Positions 16,331 to 24,034 of a DNA stretch of 34,735 bases are shown piece by piece. The notes beneath the pieces are model-generated. The model searched no databases. It was not told the DNA's origin and saw nothing but the letters and a program-made list of their open reading frames with translations. This DNA comes from JAWWBG01 sp033721095. Lineage in GTDB: Bacteria; Actinomycetota; Nitriliruptoria; Nitriliruptorales; Nitriliruptoraceae. Numbering within the stretch: the first letter of the stretch is position 1; the number at the start of each line of letters is the position of its first letter. The translations under genes and the position numbers were made by a program. The stretch is taken from NCBI GenBank assembly GCA_033721095.1, contig JAWWBG010000001.1, positions 1 through 34,735 of the forward strand, written 5' to 3'.

Positions 16331-17623
16331 TCAGTAGCGATACGTGTCGGACTTGAAGGGTCCTTCGACGGGAACCCGCAGGTACTCGGCCTGCTTGTCG
16401 GTCAGCGTTGTCAGGGTCGCGCCCAGCTTGTCCAGGTGCAGGCGGGCGACCTCCTCGTCGAGATGACGTGGCAGCACGTACACCTCGTTCTTGTAGTCCT
16501 CGTGGTTCTGCCACAACTCGATCTGCGCCAGGACCTGGTTGGTGAACGACATGGACATCACGAAGCTCGGGTGTCCGGTGGCGCAGCCGAGGTTCACCAG
16601 TCGCCCCTCGGCAAGCAGGATGATGGAACGATCGTTGGGCAGGTGGACAAGGTCGACCTGCGGCTTGACGTTGGTCCAGTCGTAGGCGCGCAGGCCGGCG
16701 GTGTCGATCTCGATGTCGAAGTGGCCGATGTTGCAGACGATCGCCTGGTCCTTCATCTGCAGGCAGTGGTCGACGGTGATCACGTCCGCGCAGCCCGTGG
16801 CCGTCACGAAGATGTCGGCCTTCGGGGCCGCCTCCTCCATGGTCACGATCCGGTAGCCCTCCATCGCCGCCTGGAGGGCGATGATCGGGTCGATCTCGGT
16901 GATCCAGACCGTGGCCCCGTAGTTGCGCAGTGCCTGCGCGCACCCCTTCCCGACGTCGCCGTAGCCAGCCACCACCGCGATCTTGCCGGCGATCATGACG
17001 TCCGTGGCACGCTTGATGCCGTCGACGAGGCTCTCACGGCACCCGTACAGGTTGTCGAACTTGGACTTGGTGACGGAGTCGTTGACATTGATGGCGGGCA
17101 TCAACAGCGTGCCCTCCCGCTGGCGCTCGACCAGCGCGTGCACGCCGGTGGTCGTCTCCTCGGACACGCCGCGGATCTCGGAGATCAGGTCGTGGTGTCG
17201 GTCATGCACGATCGCCGTCAGGTCGCCACCGTCGTCGAGGAGCAGGTTCGGCCCGGAACCGTCGGGCCACATGAGCGTCTGTTCGATGCACCACTCGTAC
17301 TCCTCCTCGGTCTCCCCCTTCCACGCGAACACCGGCGTGCCGGCCGCGGCGATGGCTGCCGCGGCATGGTCCTGGGTCGAGAAGATGTTGCAGGACGACC
17401 ACCGAACCTCGGCGCCGAGGTGCTCGAGGGTCTGGATCAGCACGGCGGTCTGTATGGTCATGTGCAGGCATCCAGCGATCCGGGCGCCGGCCAGTGGCTG
17501 CTCGTCGCCGTGGCGCTCGCGGAGGGCCATGAGGCCCGGCATCTCCTTTTCGGCCATCTCGATCTCGGCCTGGCCCCACGTGGCGAGGCTCGGGTCGGCG
17601 ATCTTGCAGTCCATGTCACTCAC
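16331..17623 (-). CDS. ahcY: Adenosylhomocysteinase (SAH hydrolase)
   Basis: NAD-dependent enzyme that splits S-adenosylhomocysteine to adenosine and homocysteine, removing the inhibitor made by methyltransferases. Motifs: GCLHMTIQTAVLIQTL, WSSCNIFSTQDHAAAA, INVNDSVTKSKFDNLYGCRESL with the substrate Lys/Asp, the NAD-binding VVAGYGDVGKGCAQALR, and the tail PFKSDTYRY, which reaches into the neighbouring subunit. Length 430 residues, like the animal enzyme; the insertion known from the mycobacterial enzyme is absent. The GTG at 17623 has GGAG five bases from a perfect position; an ATG three codons later is an alternative. It follows egtD by 141 bp on the same strand. Coupling to EgtD, which makes three SAH per turn, is an attractive reason for this order. 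Confidence 0.95.
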   Translation of the reverse strand: MSDMDCKIADPSLATWGQAEIEMAEKEMPGLMALRERHGDEQPLAGARIAGCLHMTIQTAVLIQTLEHLGAEVRWSSCNIFSTQDHAAAAIAAAGTPVFAWKGETEEEYEWCIEQTLMWPDGSGPNLLLDDGGDLTAIVHDRHHDLISEIRGVSEETTTGVHALVERQREGTLLMPAINVNDSVTKSKFDNLYGCRESLVDGIKRATDVMIAGKIAVVAGYGDVGKGCAQALRNYGATVWITEIDPIIALQAAMEGYRIVTMEEAAPKADIFVTATGCADVITVDHCLQMKDQAIVCNIGHFDIEIDTAGLRAYDWTNVKPQVDLVHLPNDRSIILLAEGRLVNLGCATGHPSFVMSMSFTNQVLAQIELWQNHEDYKNEVYVLPRHLDEEVARLHLDKLGATLTTLTDKQAEYLRVPVEGPFKSDTYRY

Positions 17624-17648
17624 GGCAACTCCGTTGTCGACGACGCCC

Positions 17649-17662
17649 GCGCGACGTCGCGC
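17649..17662. promoter_or_regulatory. 14-bp perfect palindrome in the ahcY leader
   Basis: GCGCGACGTCGCGC, identical on both strands, 26 bp upstream of the ahcY start in the 141-bp gap to egtD. With zero loop it is better seen as a protein-binding site than as an RNA hairpin. I looked for the SAH riboswitch in this gap and found no convincing match. Confidence 0.4.
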
Positions 17663-17764
17663 AAACCTGGGGAGGAGGGATGGCCGGACTCGGCTGCCTC
17701 TGGTGCAATTGAACCCGATTTGCCGCGCTGTGCACGCACATGGCGCACGGGTCGCGCGGACCGC

Positions 17765-18733
17765 TCAGTCGCGTCGCACCATGGCCACGGCGAATTGGTT
17801 GTCCGGGTCGGTCTCCCAACGGTCGATGTGCAGGCCGGCATCGGCGAGTTCGGTGGCGAGACCTTCGCGACGGAACTTGCAGGACAGCTCGGTCCGGATC
17901 CCCTCCCCCGCTGCCAGCGGCACCTCGAGTGGGATGGACGGAAACGACAGCGTGAGGGGCTCGGATGCACGCAGCCACATCTCGATGCGCTCGTCCACCG
18001 CGTTCCAGATGGCCTCGTGCGCGAACGAATCCGGGTGGAGATCCGTCCCGAGGACCGAGCCGATGTTGGCCAGGACATTGCGGTTGAAGGCGGCTGTCAC
18101 CCCGGCGGCGTCGTCGTAGGCCGCAACCAGGCGTCGGGGATCCTTGACGAGATCGACTCCGAGCAGGAACCCGTCCTCGGCCTGAAGCGCCCCCGAGATG
18201 GACTTGAAGAACACCTGGCGCTGCGGCCAGTCGAGGTTGCCGACGGTGGAGCCCAGGAAGACCAACAGGCGTGGCCCGTGGCGCTCGATCTGGGGAACGT
18301 CGTCGTGGAAGTCTCCGACGTGCGGCTCGACGGACAGCCACGGGTGCGTCCGCTGCAGCGCTCGTGCGGCGGCCTCCAGGGCCGTCGGCGAGACGTCGAG
18401 AGGGACGTAGCGCCGGCCCCCGACCGCCGCGAGGGCATCGAGGAGCATCGCCGTCTTGGTCGACGAGCCGGAGCCGAGCTCGATGATCTCCCACGGGCTG
18501 ATGTCGGCGACGAACGAGGCGGCATGATCCGCCAGGATCGCAGCCTCGGTCCGGGTCGGGTAGTACTCGTCGAGACGGGTGATCTGCTCGAACAGCGCCG
18601 ATCCGACGGCGTCGTAGAAGTACTTGGGTGGCAGCGTGCGGGGGATGCCGGTCAGGCCTTCGCGCACGTCGTCGGCCATCTCCTCGGCAAGCCGGCGCGG
18701 CCGGGTCAGCTCGGTCAGGCGAATGTCAGTCAC
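17765..18733 (-). CDS. egtD: L-histidine N-alpha-methyltransferase (ergothioneine)
   Basis: SAM-dependent enzyme that adds three methyl groups to the alpha-amine of histidine, giving hercynine, the first step of ergothioneine synthesis. Family blocks: LPPKYFYDAVGSALFEQIT (34-52), YYPTRTEAAIL (57-67), SAM-binding IIELGSGSSTKTAMLL (83-98), VPLDVSPTALEAAA, LVFLGSTVGNL, and the substrate region near AYDDAAGVTAAFNRNVLANI. Length 322 residues, standard. It overlaps egtC by 8 bp. Fourth gene of egtA-B-C-D, all in one run; ahcY follows. Confidence 0.95.
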   Translation of the reverse strand: MTDIRLTELTRPRRLAEEMADDVREGLTGIPRTLPPKYFYDAVGSALFEQITRLDEYYPTRTEAAILADHAASFVADISPWEIIELGSGSSTKTAMLLDALAAVGGRRYVPLDVSPTALEAAARALQRTHPWLSVEPHVGDFHDDVPQIERHGPRLLVFLGSTVGNLDWPQRQVFFKSISGALQAEDGFLLGVDLVKDPRRLVAAYDDAAGVTAAFNRNVLANIGSVLGTDLHPDSFAHEAIWNAVDERIEMWLRASEPLTLSFPSIPLEVPLAAGEGIRTELSCKFRREGLATELADAGLHIDRWETDPDNQFAVAMVRRD

Positions 18734-19520
18734 GGGAGAGCTCCGGTACGTCGAGGGGCATCAGCTCGATCCGGCCATCGGCGAGGTGCACGAGCGAGGC
18801 ATCCGGGACGCGCTGCCAGGAGGCCGCGTCAAGTGGTTCCGAGGCAACCCGCAGGAGACCCGTTTCAGCTCGGTGGACGTGCAGCGAGTTGCCCGTGAAG
18901 CCGACTGCAGCCCTGGTCGCGACCACCGCATTCCGATTCGCTGCCAGGATGTTCATGGTGGCCGTGTTGCCCGTGGCGGCCACGTGCTTTGCGACCTGGC
19001 CGACGACCCGGGTGACGGCCTCGGCGAGATCGAGCCCCACCGCGAGCTGGTCGAGCAGCAGGCCAAACAGGAGTCGAGAGTCGGAGATCCCCGGCTGGAC
19101 CGCCCAGCCGCGCGCCCCCACCTGCCCGACCAGCTCTCGGCCCACGTCGGTGCGCCAGTTGGACAGCCAGCCGTTGTGGGCGAACGCGAACTGCTCGTGC
19201 ACGAAGGGGGCGACACGGGAGATGCCATGTCCCACGCCCGGCGTGGCACCGCGGACGGCTGCCAGGATGGGCGAGCCGGTCAGGGACGCCGCCAGGGACG
19301 GCAGGTTGGGGTCGGCCCAGGGCGTGCTGACCGTCACGTAGGACAGTGGTGTCGTGCTGCCCGCCGGCCACCAGGCGACGCCGGTGCCGTCGACGTTGAC
19401 GTGTCCGTGCTGTTGTTCGCGCGGGCGCCAGGCCTGTTCGGACAGGGAGTGCTCCGGCACGTAGAGCAGGTCGGCGGCGGTGCTCTCGGGCGGACCAACG
19501 GCAGCGGCTAGTCGGCACAC
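18726..19520 (-). CDS. egtC: Ergothioneine gamma-glutamyl hydrolase (class II amidotransferase)
   Basis: Removes glutamate from gamma-glutamyl-hercynylcysteine sulfoxide. It is an N-terminal nucleophile hydrolase: the GTG at 19520 is the right start because it gives Met-Cys-Arg-Leu, exposing Cys2 as the catalytic residue; the frame stays open further upstream but that would bury it. Further support: CRLAAAVGPPES, GTGVAWWPAG, AHNGWLSNW, and ISDSRLLFGLLLDQL. The length of 264 residues is right. The start lies two bases before the egtB stop codon on the minus strand; the end overlaps egtD by 8 bp. Assignment rests on both sequence and position between egtB and egtD. Confidence 0.93.
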   Translation of the reverse strand: MCRLAAAVGPPESTAADLLYVPEHSLSEQAWRPREQQHGHVNVDGTGVAWWPAGSTTPLSYVTVSTPWADPNLPSLAASLTGSPILAAVRGATPGVGHGISRVAPFVHEQFAFAHNGWLSNWRTDVGRELVGQVGARGWAVQPGISDSRLLFGLLLDQLAVGLDLAEAVTRVVGQVAKHVAATGNTATMNILAANRNAVVATRAAVGFTGNSLHVHRAETGLLRVASEPLDAASWQRVPDASLVHLADGRIELMPLDVPELSRD

Positions 19521-19522
19521 GG

Positions 19523-20833
19523 TCAGCTCGCATCCCAGGCGACGCGGATGCCGGCGAGGACCTGCCGGCGGTAGGGGTGATCCCAGTTCCGGTACGTCAC
19601 GCGGGCCATTGGGCTCGAAATCGCCCACGAGGACCCGCGCAGCACCCGGTAGTCCTGGCCACCGAAGAAGACCTCGCTGTACTCGGGATACGGGAAGGCC
19701 TCGAACCCCGGCCACCCCTCGAAGGGCGATGACGTCCACTCGTAGACGTCACCGGCCAGCTGCTCGATGCCGTACGCCGAGGCGCCCGCCGGAAGGCTGC
19801 CGACCGGCGCAGGGTGAAAACGGACTTGTCCGACGTTTGCCCGTCGCGTCGTCGGCGGGTCGTCACCCCAGGGGAAACGTCGCTTGCTGGCTGTCGCGGG
19901 CTCCCAGCCGGCCGCCTTCTCCCACTCGAGCTCCGTGGGCTGGCGGCCGCCGGCCCAGGCAGCGAAGGCCTCCGCCTCGAACCAGGACACGTGCTGGACG
20001 GGTTCGGCAGGGTCGAGCTCGACCAGCCGTCCGAATCGCCGCAGGCGCCACCCGCCGTCCCCGGGTTCCCAACCCTGTGGTGCCGCATGCCCGTGTTCGT
20101 GGCGCCACTGCCAACCCCGTTGTGACCACAGCTCGTCACGGTCGTAGCCGCCATCGGCAATGAAGGCGGCGTAGCGCCGATTCGTCACGGGGAATCGATC
20201 CATCCAGAACGCCGGGAGGTCGACGACGTGGGCCGGTCGCTCGTTGTCGTAGGTCCAACGGCGGTCGTCGGTGCCCAGCACGAACGGCCCGCCCGGAACG
20301 TGGACGCGCTCCTCGTCGTCCACGTGACGGACCGAGGTGACCAGCAGGTCGCGTTCGTGCGCAAGCGGGAGATCGACCTCGCGCCGCAGGCCGAGCAATT
20401 GCAGCATGGTCTCCTGGTGCTGGCCCTCGTGCTGGGCGATCATGCGATGGACGTAGGCGTCCTCGGCAAGCGGCAGCTCACCGTCCAGCGGGGTGCGATC
20501 CAGCAGGGCCAGCGCCTCCGCCCGCACGTCGGCCAGGTAACGAGCTGCCGCCGCGCGATCGAGGAGCGGCAGGTCGCCGCGCGTCCACCGCGGATTCTCG
20601 AATGCGTTGTAGAGATGGTCGAGCTTGTCGTCGGCCCCGGGCCGGCCGTCGATCCTTCGCAGCAGCCAGAGCTCCTCGAAGTTTGCGATGTGTCCGAGGT
20701 CCCAGATCATCGGACTCAGGAAGTCGACGTACTGGCGCTCCAGGTCCTCGTCCTCCAGCCGATCGACCAGCGCGTGGGTCCGCCGTCGCACGCCCTCGAG
20801 GGCTGCACGCACCTGTGCTCTCGTGGCGTTCAT
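19523..20833 (-). CDS. egtB: Hercynine oxygenase (iron-dependent sulfoxide synthase)
   Basis: Non-haem iron enzyme that joins hercynine and gamma-glutamylcysteine with O2. The three iron-binding histidines are visible: His48 in WDLGHIANFEE and the pair His135/His139 in QHEGQHQET, the same spacing as in the M. thermoresistibile enzyme. The N-terminal DinB-like bundle (1-160) is followed by a formylglycine-enzyme-type domain (about 190-436) with PGGPFVLGT, VTNRRYAAFI, VSWFEAEAFAAWAGGRQPTELEWEKAA, WGDDPPTTRRANVG and YRVLRGSSWA. Length 436 residues, standard. Its ATG overlaps the egtA stop by 4 bp. Confidence 0.95.
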   Translation of the reverse strand: MNATRAQVRAALEGVRRRTHALVDRLEDEDLERQYVDFLSPMIWDLGHIANFEELWLLRRIDGRPGADDKLDHLYNAFENPRWTRGDLPLLDRAAAARYLADVRAEALALLDRTPLDGELPLAEDAYVHRMIAQHEGQHQETMLQLLGLRREVDLPLAHERDLLVTSVRHVDDEERVHVPGGPFVLGTDDRRWTYDNERPAHVVDLPAFWMDRFPVTNRRYAAFIADGGYDRDELWSQRGWQWRHEHGHAAPQGWEPGDGGWRLRRFGRLVELDPAEPVQHVSWFEAEAFAAWAGGRQPTELEWEKAAGWEPATASKRRFPWGDDPPTTRRANVGQVRFHPAPVGSLPAGASAYGIEQLAGDVYEWTSSPFEGWPGFEAFPYPEYSEVFFGGQDYRVLRGSSWAISSPMARVTYRNWDHPYRRQVLAGIRVAWDAS

Positions 20834-22155
20834 GCGGGCACCCGCGCTCGCTGGCTGGGCTCGGCGGCCAGGTCGAGGGCTGCGCGTGGATCCTGCCTGA
20901 ACGCTTCGCGCATCGCGTCAGCCGGACAGCGACCGCGCAGCGTGAACCGATCGATGAACTGTTCGGTGTCTCGAATGGCATCCGCCGGGATCGCATCGCC
21001 CAGTCGCTTGGCGCCGTCGAGAGCGAAAGACCAGACCTCGACGGCCAGGGCACAGAACGATGGATCGGCCACGCCTTGACGAGCAGCCCGGGCCAGCAGC
21101 TGGGGCCCTCGGCTCCGCGTCGGCTCGAGGACCTCGAGGATCCGTTGACGGGCGCGGGTGTCCAGGAGCAGCCCCGCGTGGAGCACGACCGCCGGCTCGC
21201 GCCACCGGGCAGGGAGCGCATCGAGGCTGCGCAACTCCAGCCACCCCCGCGGTCGCACCTCGTGGAAGAGCGTCGTCAGGTGGTAGCGGAGGTCGTCGGG
21301 CGTCGGCCAGCCGTGGGTCGGGTGCCCGTGCGCGACCCAGTCTGCGAACCTCCAGCCCGGCCGCCCCGGTGTCGCCGATCCATCAGCATGCCGGACGAGG
21401 AGCACGTCGGCGTTCATGGCTGCATCGGCCAGCTGACGACCTGGTGTCCAGCTCGGATGATCGACGAAGGCCTTCGGGATGCCGGTCCGGGTGGGGTCGA
21501 CCGATGCCCAGACCCGGGCCCGCCGACTGGCGAGCGCCCCATCCAGCGACGGGCTGGTCGCGAAGGTCGCCAGGGAAACCGGAGCCGCCAGCAGCGACGC
21601 GGCCCATCGTTCGGCCGCGACGTCGCCGCGACCGAGGTCGACGTTCAGCTGGAGAGACGCCGTGTGCCGCATCATGACGGCCCCCGCCGGACCCCTGCTG
21701 GCGAGATAGCTCGCCATCGCGGGGTACCGCGGCGCGCGCGACTGCTGGGGCGGGACCTGCTCGTGCCACAGGTCGATGCCGGCGGCCAGCAGTACCGCTC
21801 CCTCGCGCGCTGCGGCGTCGGCGAGCGCGCCACCCGCCTCCCGCAGCAGCCCGAGGGCGTCGCCGACCGCCCTGCGAGGGGCCGTGGCGGCCTCGACCTG
21901 GGCCCCCGGCTCCGTCTGATGACGCACCCCGTCGACAGGCTGGGCAGCCGCGAGGAGCCCCGAGACGCCGAGTTGATCTCCTGTGGGATCCAGGAGCAGG
22001 CGGTGCGTGCCCGTCGGGCCCGTTCCGACGGCGAACCACTCGGATTCGATGCCGATCGCGTCGTCGTCGGGCGCCGATGTCGGGAAGGCTGCCGCCGCCA
22101 CGATGTCGTGGACGTCTGCGTGGCGCAGGCGACGCGCGTCATCACGTGTGGGCAC
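20830..22155 (-). CDS. egtA: Glutamate-cysteine ligase EgtA
   Basis: Makes gamma-glutamylcysteine, the cysteine donor for EgtB. GCS2/EgtA blocks: IGIESEWFAVG (start of the fold), LLDPTG, EPGAQVEAATAP, ALGIDL-like AAGIDLWHE, RYPAMASYL, MMRHTASLQLNVDLG and YHLTTLFHEVRPRGWLELRSLDALP. The frame is open far upstream; I choose the GTG at 22155 because AAAGG lies seven bases before it and conserved sequence begins only some 30 residues in. Length 441 residues, close to actinobacterial EgtA. First gene of the ergothioneine operon, overlapping egtB by 4 bp. A promoter is expected in the 110-bp gap to aat, which carries repeated AACGTG motifs. Confidence 0.9.
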   Translation of the reverse strand: MPTRDDARRLRHADVHDIVAAAAFPTSAPDDDAIGIESEWFAVGTGPTGTHRLLLDPTGDQLGVSGLLAAAQPVDGVRHQTEPGAQVEAATAPRRAVGDALGLLREAGGALADAAAREGAVLLAAGIDLWHEQVPPQQSRAPRYPAMASYLASRGPAGAVMMRHTASLQLNVDLGRGDVAAERWAASLLAAPVSLATFATSPSLDGALASRRARVWASVDPTRTGIPKAFVDHPSWTPGRQLADAAMNADVLLVRHADGSATPGRPGWRFADWVAHGHPTHGWPTPDDLRYHLTTLFHEVRPRGWLELRSLDALPARWREPAVVLHAGLLLDTRARQRILEVLEPTRSRGPQLLARAARQGVADPSFCALAVEVWSFALDGAKRLGDAIPADAIRDTEQFIDRFTLRGRCPADAMREAFRQDPRAALDLAAEPSQRARVPA

Positions 22156-22265
22156 GGACTGCCTTTGGGCTGGATACAACGTGTGAACGTGGCGATGTCC
22201 CGGCAGATTCCACTGTAGGAGGCCCAAACGTTGCCACGTGGTGAACATTCGGGGCCCGCAGCCGT
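22156..22265 (-). promoter_or_regulatory. Upstream region of the ergothioneine operon
   Basis: Gap between aat and egtA, both on the minus strand. On the + strand it has AACGTG at 22178-22183 and 22186-22191, AACGTT at 22227-22232 and the palindrome CCACGTGG at 22234-22241. The repeated ACGTG core around the likely promoter suggests a regulator site. I cannot name a convincing -35/-10 pair. Confidence 0.35.
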
Positions 22266-23039
22266 TCAGATTGGTTCGAGTCGGCCGCGGGCCAGGCGAG
22301 CGACGGGGAGCGTGGCCGTCAGCATGCGCACTGGTCGGTGGACGAGCTCGGCGAGCTCGGCGAGCCACTGTTGGCGCGGCACCGGAACGGCGCCCATCGA
22401 CGCGAGGTGTTCGGTCATCAGCTGGGCATCGAGCACGTGCCCCCCGGCTTCGGCGAACCGGTCGAGCAGGTCACACATGGCCACCTTGGAGGCATCGCGG
22501 GATCGGCTGAACATGGACTCACCCGTGAAGACCGCGCCGACCTGGACGCCGTACAGGCCCCCGACGAGCTGCTCGTCGTCCCAGACCTCGATGGAGTGGG
22601 CCCAGCCCAGCTCGTGGAGGCGGGTGTAGGCATCAACCATGGCGGGCGTGATCCACGTGCCGTCGTGACGAGCGCTGGCGCAGCCAGCAATGACGTGACG
22701 GAAGGCCGCGTCGCAGGTGGTGTGCCAGCCGGAGCGACGCAGAGTCCGCTGGAGGGATCGCGAGACGTGCAGGGTCTCGGGGCGGATGACGGCGCGGGGA
22801 TCGGGGGAAAACCAGGGCAGCGACGGCCACCCGTGCGGCCAGGGAAAGATCCCCCGCTGGTAGGCGGTGACCAGCGTCCGTGGATCCAGGTCCGCGCCGA
22901 TGCCGACGATGCCGTCCTCGTCGGCCTGGTCCGCCGACGGGAAGGCCCACGAGCTCGGCGGGAGGGGCTGTGGCGGACGCGTCCGGGTCCCGTCCGACGT
23001 CGCACCCTGCGATTCCGGCTGCGTCGGCTGCCCACTCAT
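22266..23039 (-). CDS. aat: Leucyl/phenylalanyl-tRNA-protein transferase
   Basis: Moves Leu or Phe from tRNA to proteins that start with Lys or Arg, creating N-degrons. Signature blocks: ADEDGIVGIGADLDPRTL-like start of the fold, AYQRGIFPWPHGWPSLPWFSPDPRAVI, SRSLQRTLRRSG, GTWITPAMVDAYTRLHELGWAHSIEVW, GGLYGVQVGAVFTGESMFSR and ASKVAMCDLLDRF. Length 257 residues from the ATG at 23039; an upstream ATG at 23096 would add 19 unlikely residues. Neither start has a clear ribosome site; a small hairpin lies directly before the chosen one. The partner gene clpS is 3.2 kb away. Confidence 0.92.
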   Translation of the reverse strand: MSGQPTQPESQGATSDGTRTRPPQPLPPSSWAFPSADQADEDGIVGIGADLDPRTLVTAYQRGIFPWPHGWPSLPWFSPDPRAVIRPETLHVSRSLQRTLRRSGWHTTCDAAFRHVIAGCASARHDGTWITPAMVDAYTRLHELGWAHSIEVWDDEQLVGGLYGVQVGAVFTGESMFSRSRDASKVAMCDLLDRFAEAGGHVLDAQLMTEHLASMGAVPVPRQQWLAELAELVHRPVRMLTATLPVARLARGRLEPI

Positions 23040-23043
23040 GGGC

Positions 23044-23060
23044 GCCACTGTAGGAGTGGC
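23044..23060. repeat. Small inverted repeat before aat
   Basis: GCCACT-GTAGG-AGTGGC, six perfect pairs with a five-base loop, starting four bases upstream of the aat ATG. In the aat mRNA it would fold where a ribosome site is expected. A weak signal because of its short stem. Confidence 0.3.
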
Positions 23061-23152
23061 CGTCGGACGGCGGATGGCAGCCGGGCTTCCGACCATCGGT
23101 CATGGGAAGCCAACGAGTGGAGAACTACGGTGCCCGGGACGCGGAGGCCGTC

Positions 23153-24034
23153 GTGCGCCTGCACCTGGTGGATGGGACCTACGAGCTGTTTCGTGCCCAC
23201 TTCGGCCGCCAGCCGGATCGACGATCACCGTCGGGCCGGGACGTCAAGGCCACGCACGGCATCATGTCCTCGCTGCTCGCCCTGCTCGATGATCGGGCCG
23301 AATCCGTCACGCACCTCGCGGTCGCCTTCGACAACCCCATTGAGTCGTTCCGCAACGACCTCTTCGACGGCTACAAGACGTCCGCCGGGATCGATCCCGA
23401 TCTGCTGGCGCAGTTCGACCTCGCCGAGGAAGCCGTTCGAACGCTCGGAATCGTCGTGTGGTCCATGGATGCGTGGGAAGCCGACGATGCCCTTGCCACG
23501 GCCGCGGTCCGGTTCGCGGGCGAGGTGGAGCAGGTGCGGATCCTCACCCCGGACAAGGACCTGGGACAGGTCGTCGACACCACCCGGATCGTCCAGGTCG
23601 ACCGGATGCGCAACCGGGAGTTCGACGCGACGGGCGTGCAGGAACGCCTCGGCGTGGCCCCGACTTCCGTCCCCGACCATCTCGCGCTCGTGGGCGACAC
23701 GGCGGACGGCATCCCCGGCCTCAAGGGATTCGGAGCCAAGTCCACGGCCACGATCCTCGGCCGGTACCCGCATCTGGAGGACATCCCGACCGACGAGGAC
23801 TGGGACGTCGAGGTCCGGGGGGCGGCGCGACTCCGGGAAACGTTCGCGAACGAACGGGACCGGGCCTTCCTGTGGCGCGACCTCGCAACACTGCGGCTTG
23901 ACGTCCCACTCGAGGAGTCGCTCGCCGACCTGTTGTGGCAGGGCGCGGACCGCAGGCGTCTCGAGGCGCTCTGCGACGAGCTTGGCTTCGACTCGATCCG
24001 AGACCGGCCGCGCATGTGGCGAGATGGTGGCTGA
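23153..24034 (+). CDS. 5'-3' exonuclease (flap-endonuclease superfamily)
   Basis: Stand-alone relative of the polymerase I 5' nuclease domain. Blocks: RLHLVDGTYELFRAHFG (first metal Asp), ATHGIMSSLLALLDD, HLAVAFDNPIESFRNDLFDGYKTSAG, MDAWEADDALATAA (metal carboxylates), RILTPDKDLGQVV and the helix-hairpin-helix VGDTADGIPGLKGFGAKST. The frame is open back to 23102, but the GTG at 23153 is preferred: GGAGG stands five bases before it and the protein then opens with the family sequence. Length 293 residues. The catalytic carboxylates look intact, so it should be active in flap or primer removal. The end overlaps murJ by 11 bp. Confidence 0.88.
   Translation: MRLHLVDGTYELFRAHFGRQPDRRSPSGRDVKATHGIMSSLLALLDDRAESVTHLAVAFDNPIESFRNDLFDGYKTSAGIDPDLLAQFDLAEEAVRTLGIVVWSMDAWEADDALATAAVRFAGEVEQVRILTPDKDLGQVVDTTRIVQVDRMRNREFDATGVQERLGVAPTSVPDHLALVGDTADGIPGLKGFGAKSTATILGRYPHLEDIPTDEDWDVEVRGAARLRETFANERDRAFLWRDLATLRLDVPLEESLADLLWQGADRRRLEALCDELGFDSIRDRPRMWRDGG

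Noticed and set aside
17624..17764. A SAH or SAM riboswitch before ahcY
   Set aside because: I read the gap on the minus strand and saw only a palindrome, no conserved riboswitch core.
15749..18898. A + strand frame open for more than 1000 codons, antisense to nhaA, ahcY and egtD
   Set aside because: High GC and actinobacterial codon use keep the antisense frame free of stops. The translation is low in structure and shows no family, while the opposite strand carries clear genes.
22338..24023. A + strand frame joined to murJ, as if a giant protein
   Set aside because: The part before 24024 is antisense to aat and overlaps the exonuclease; homology begins only at the murJ start.
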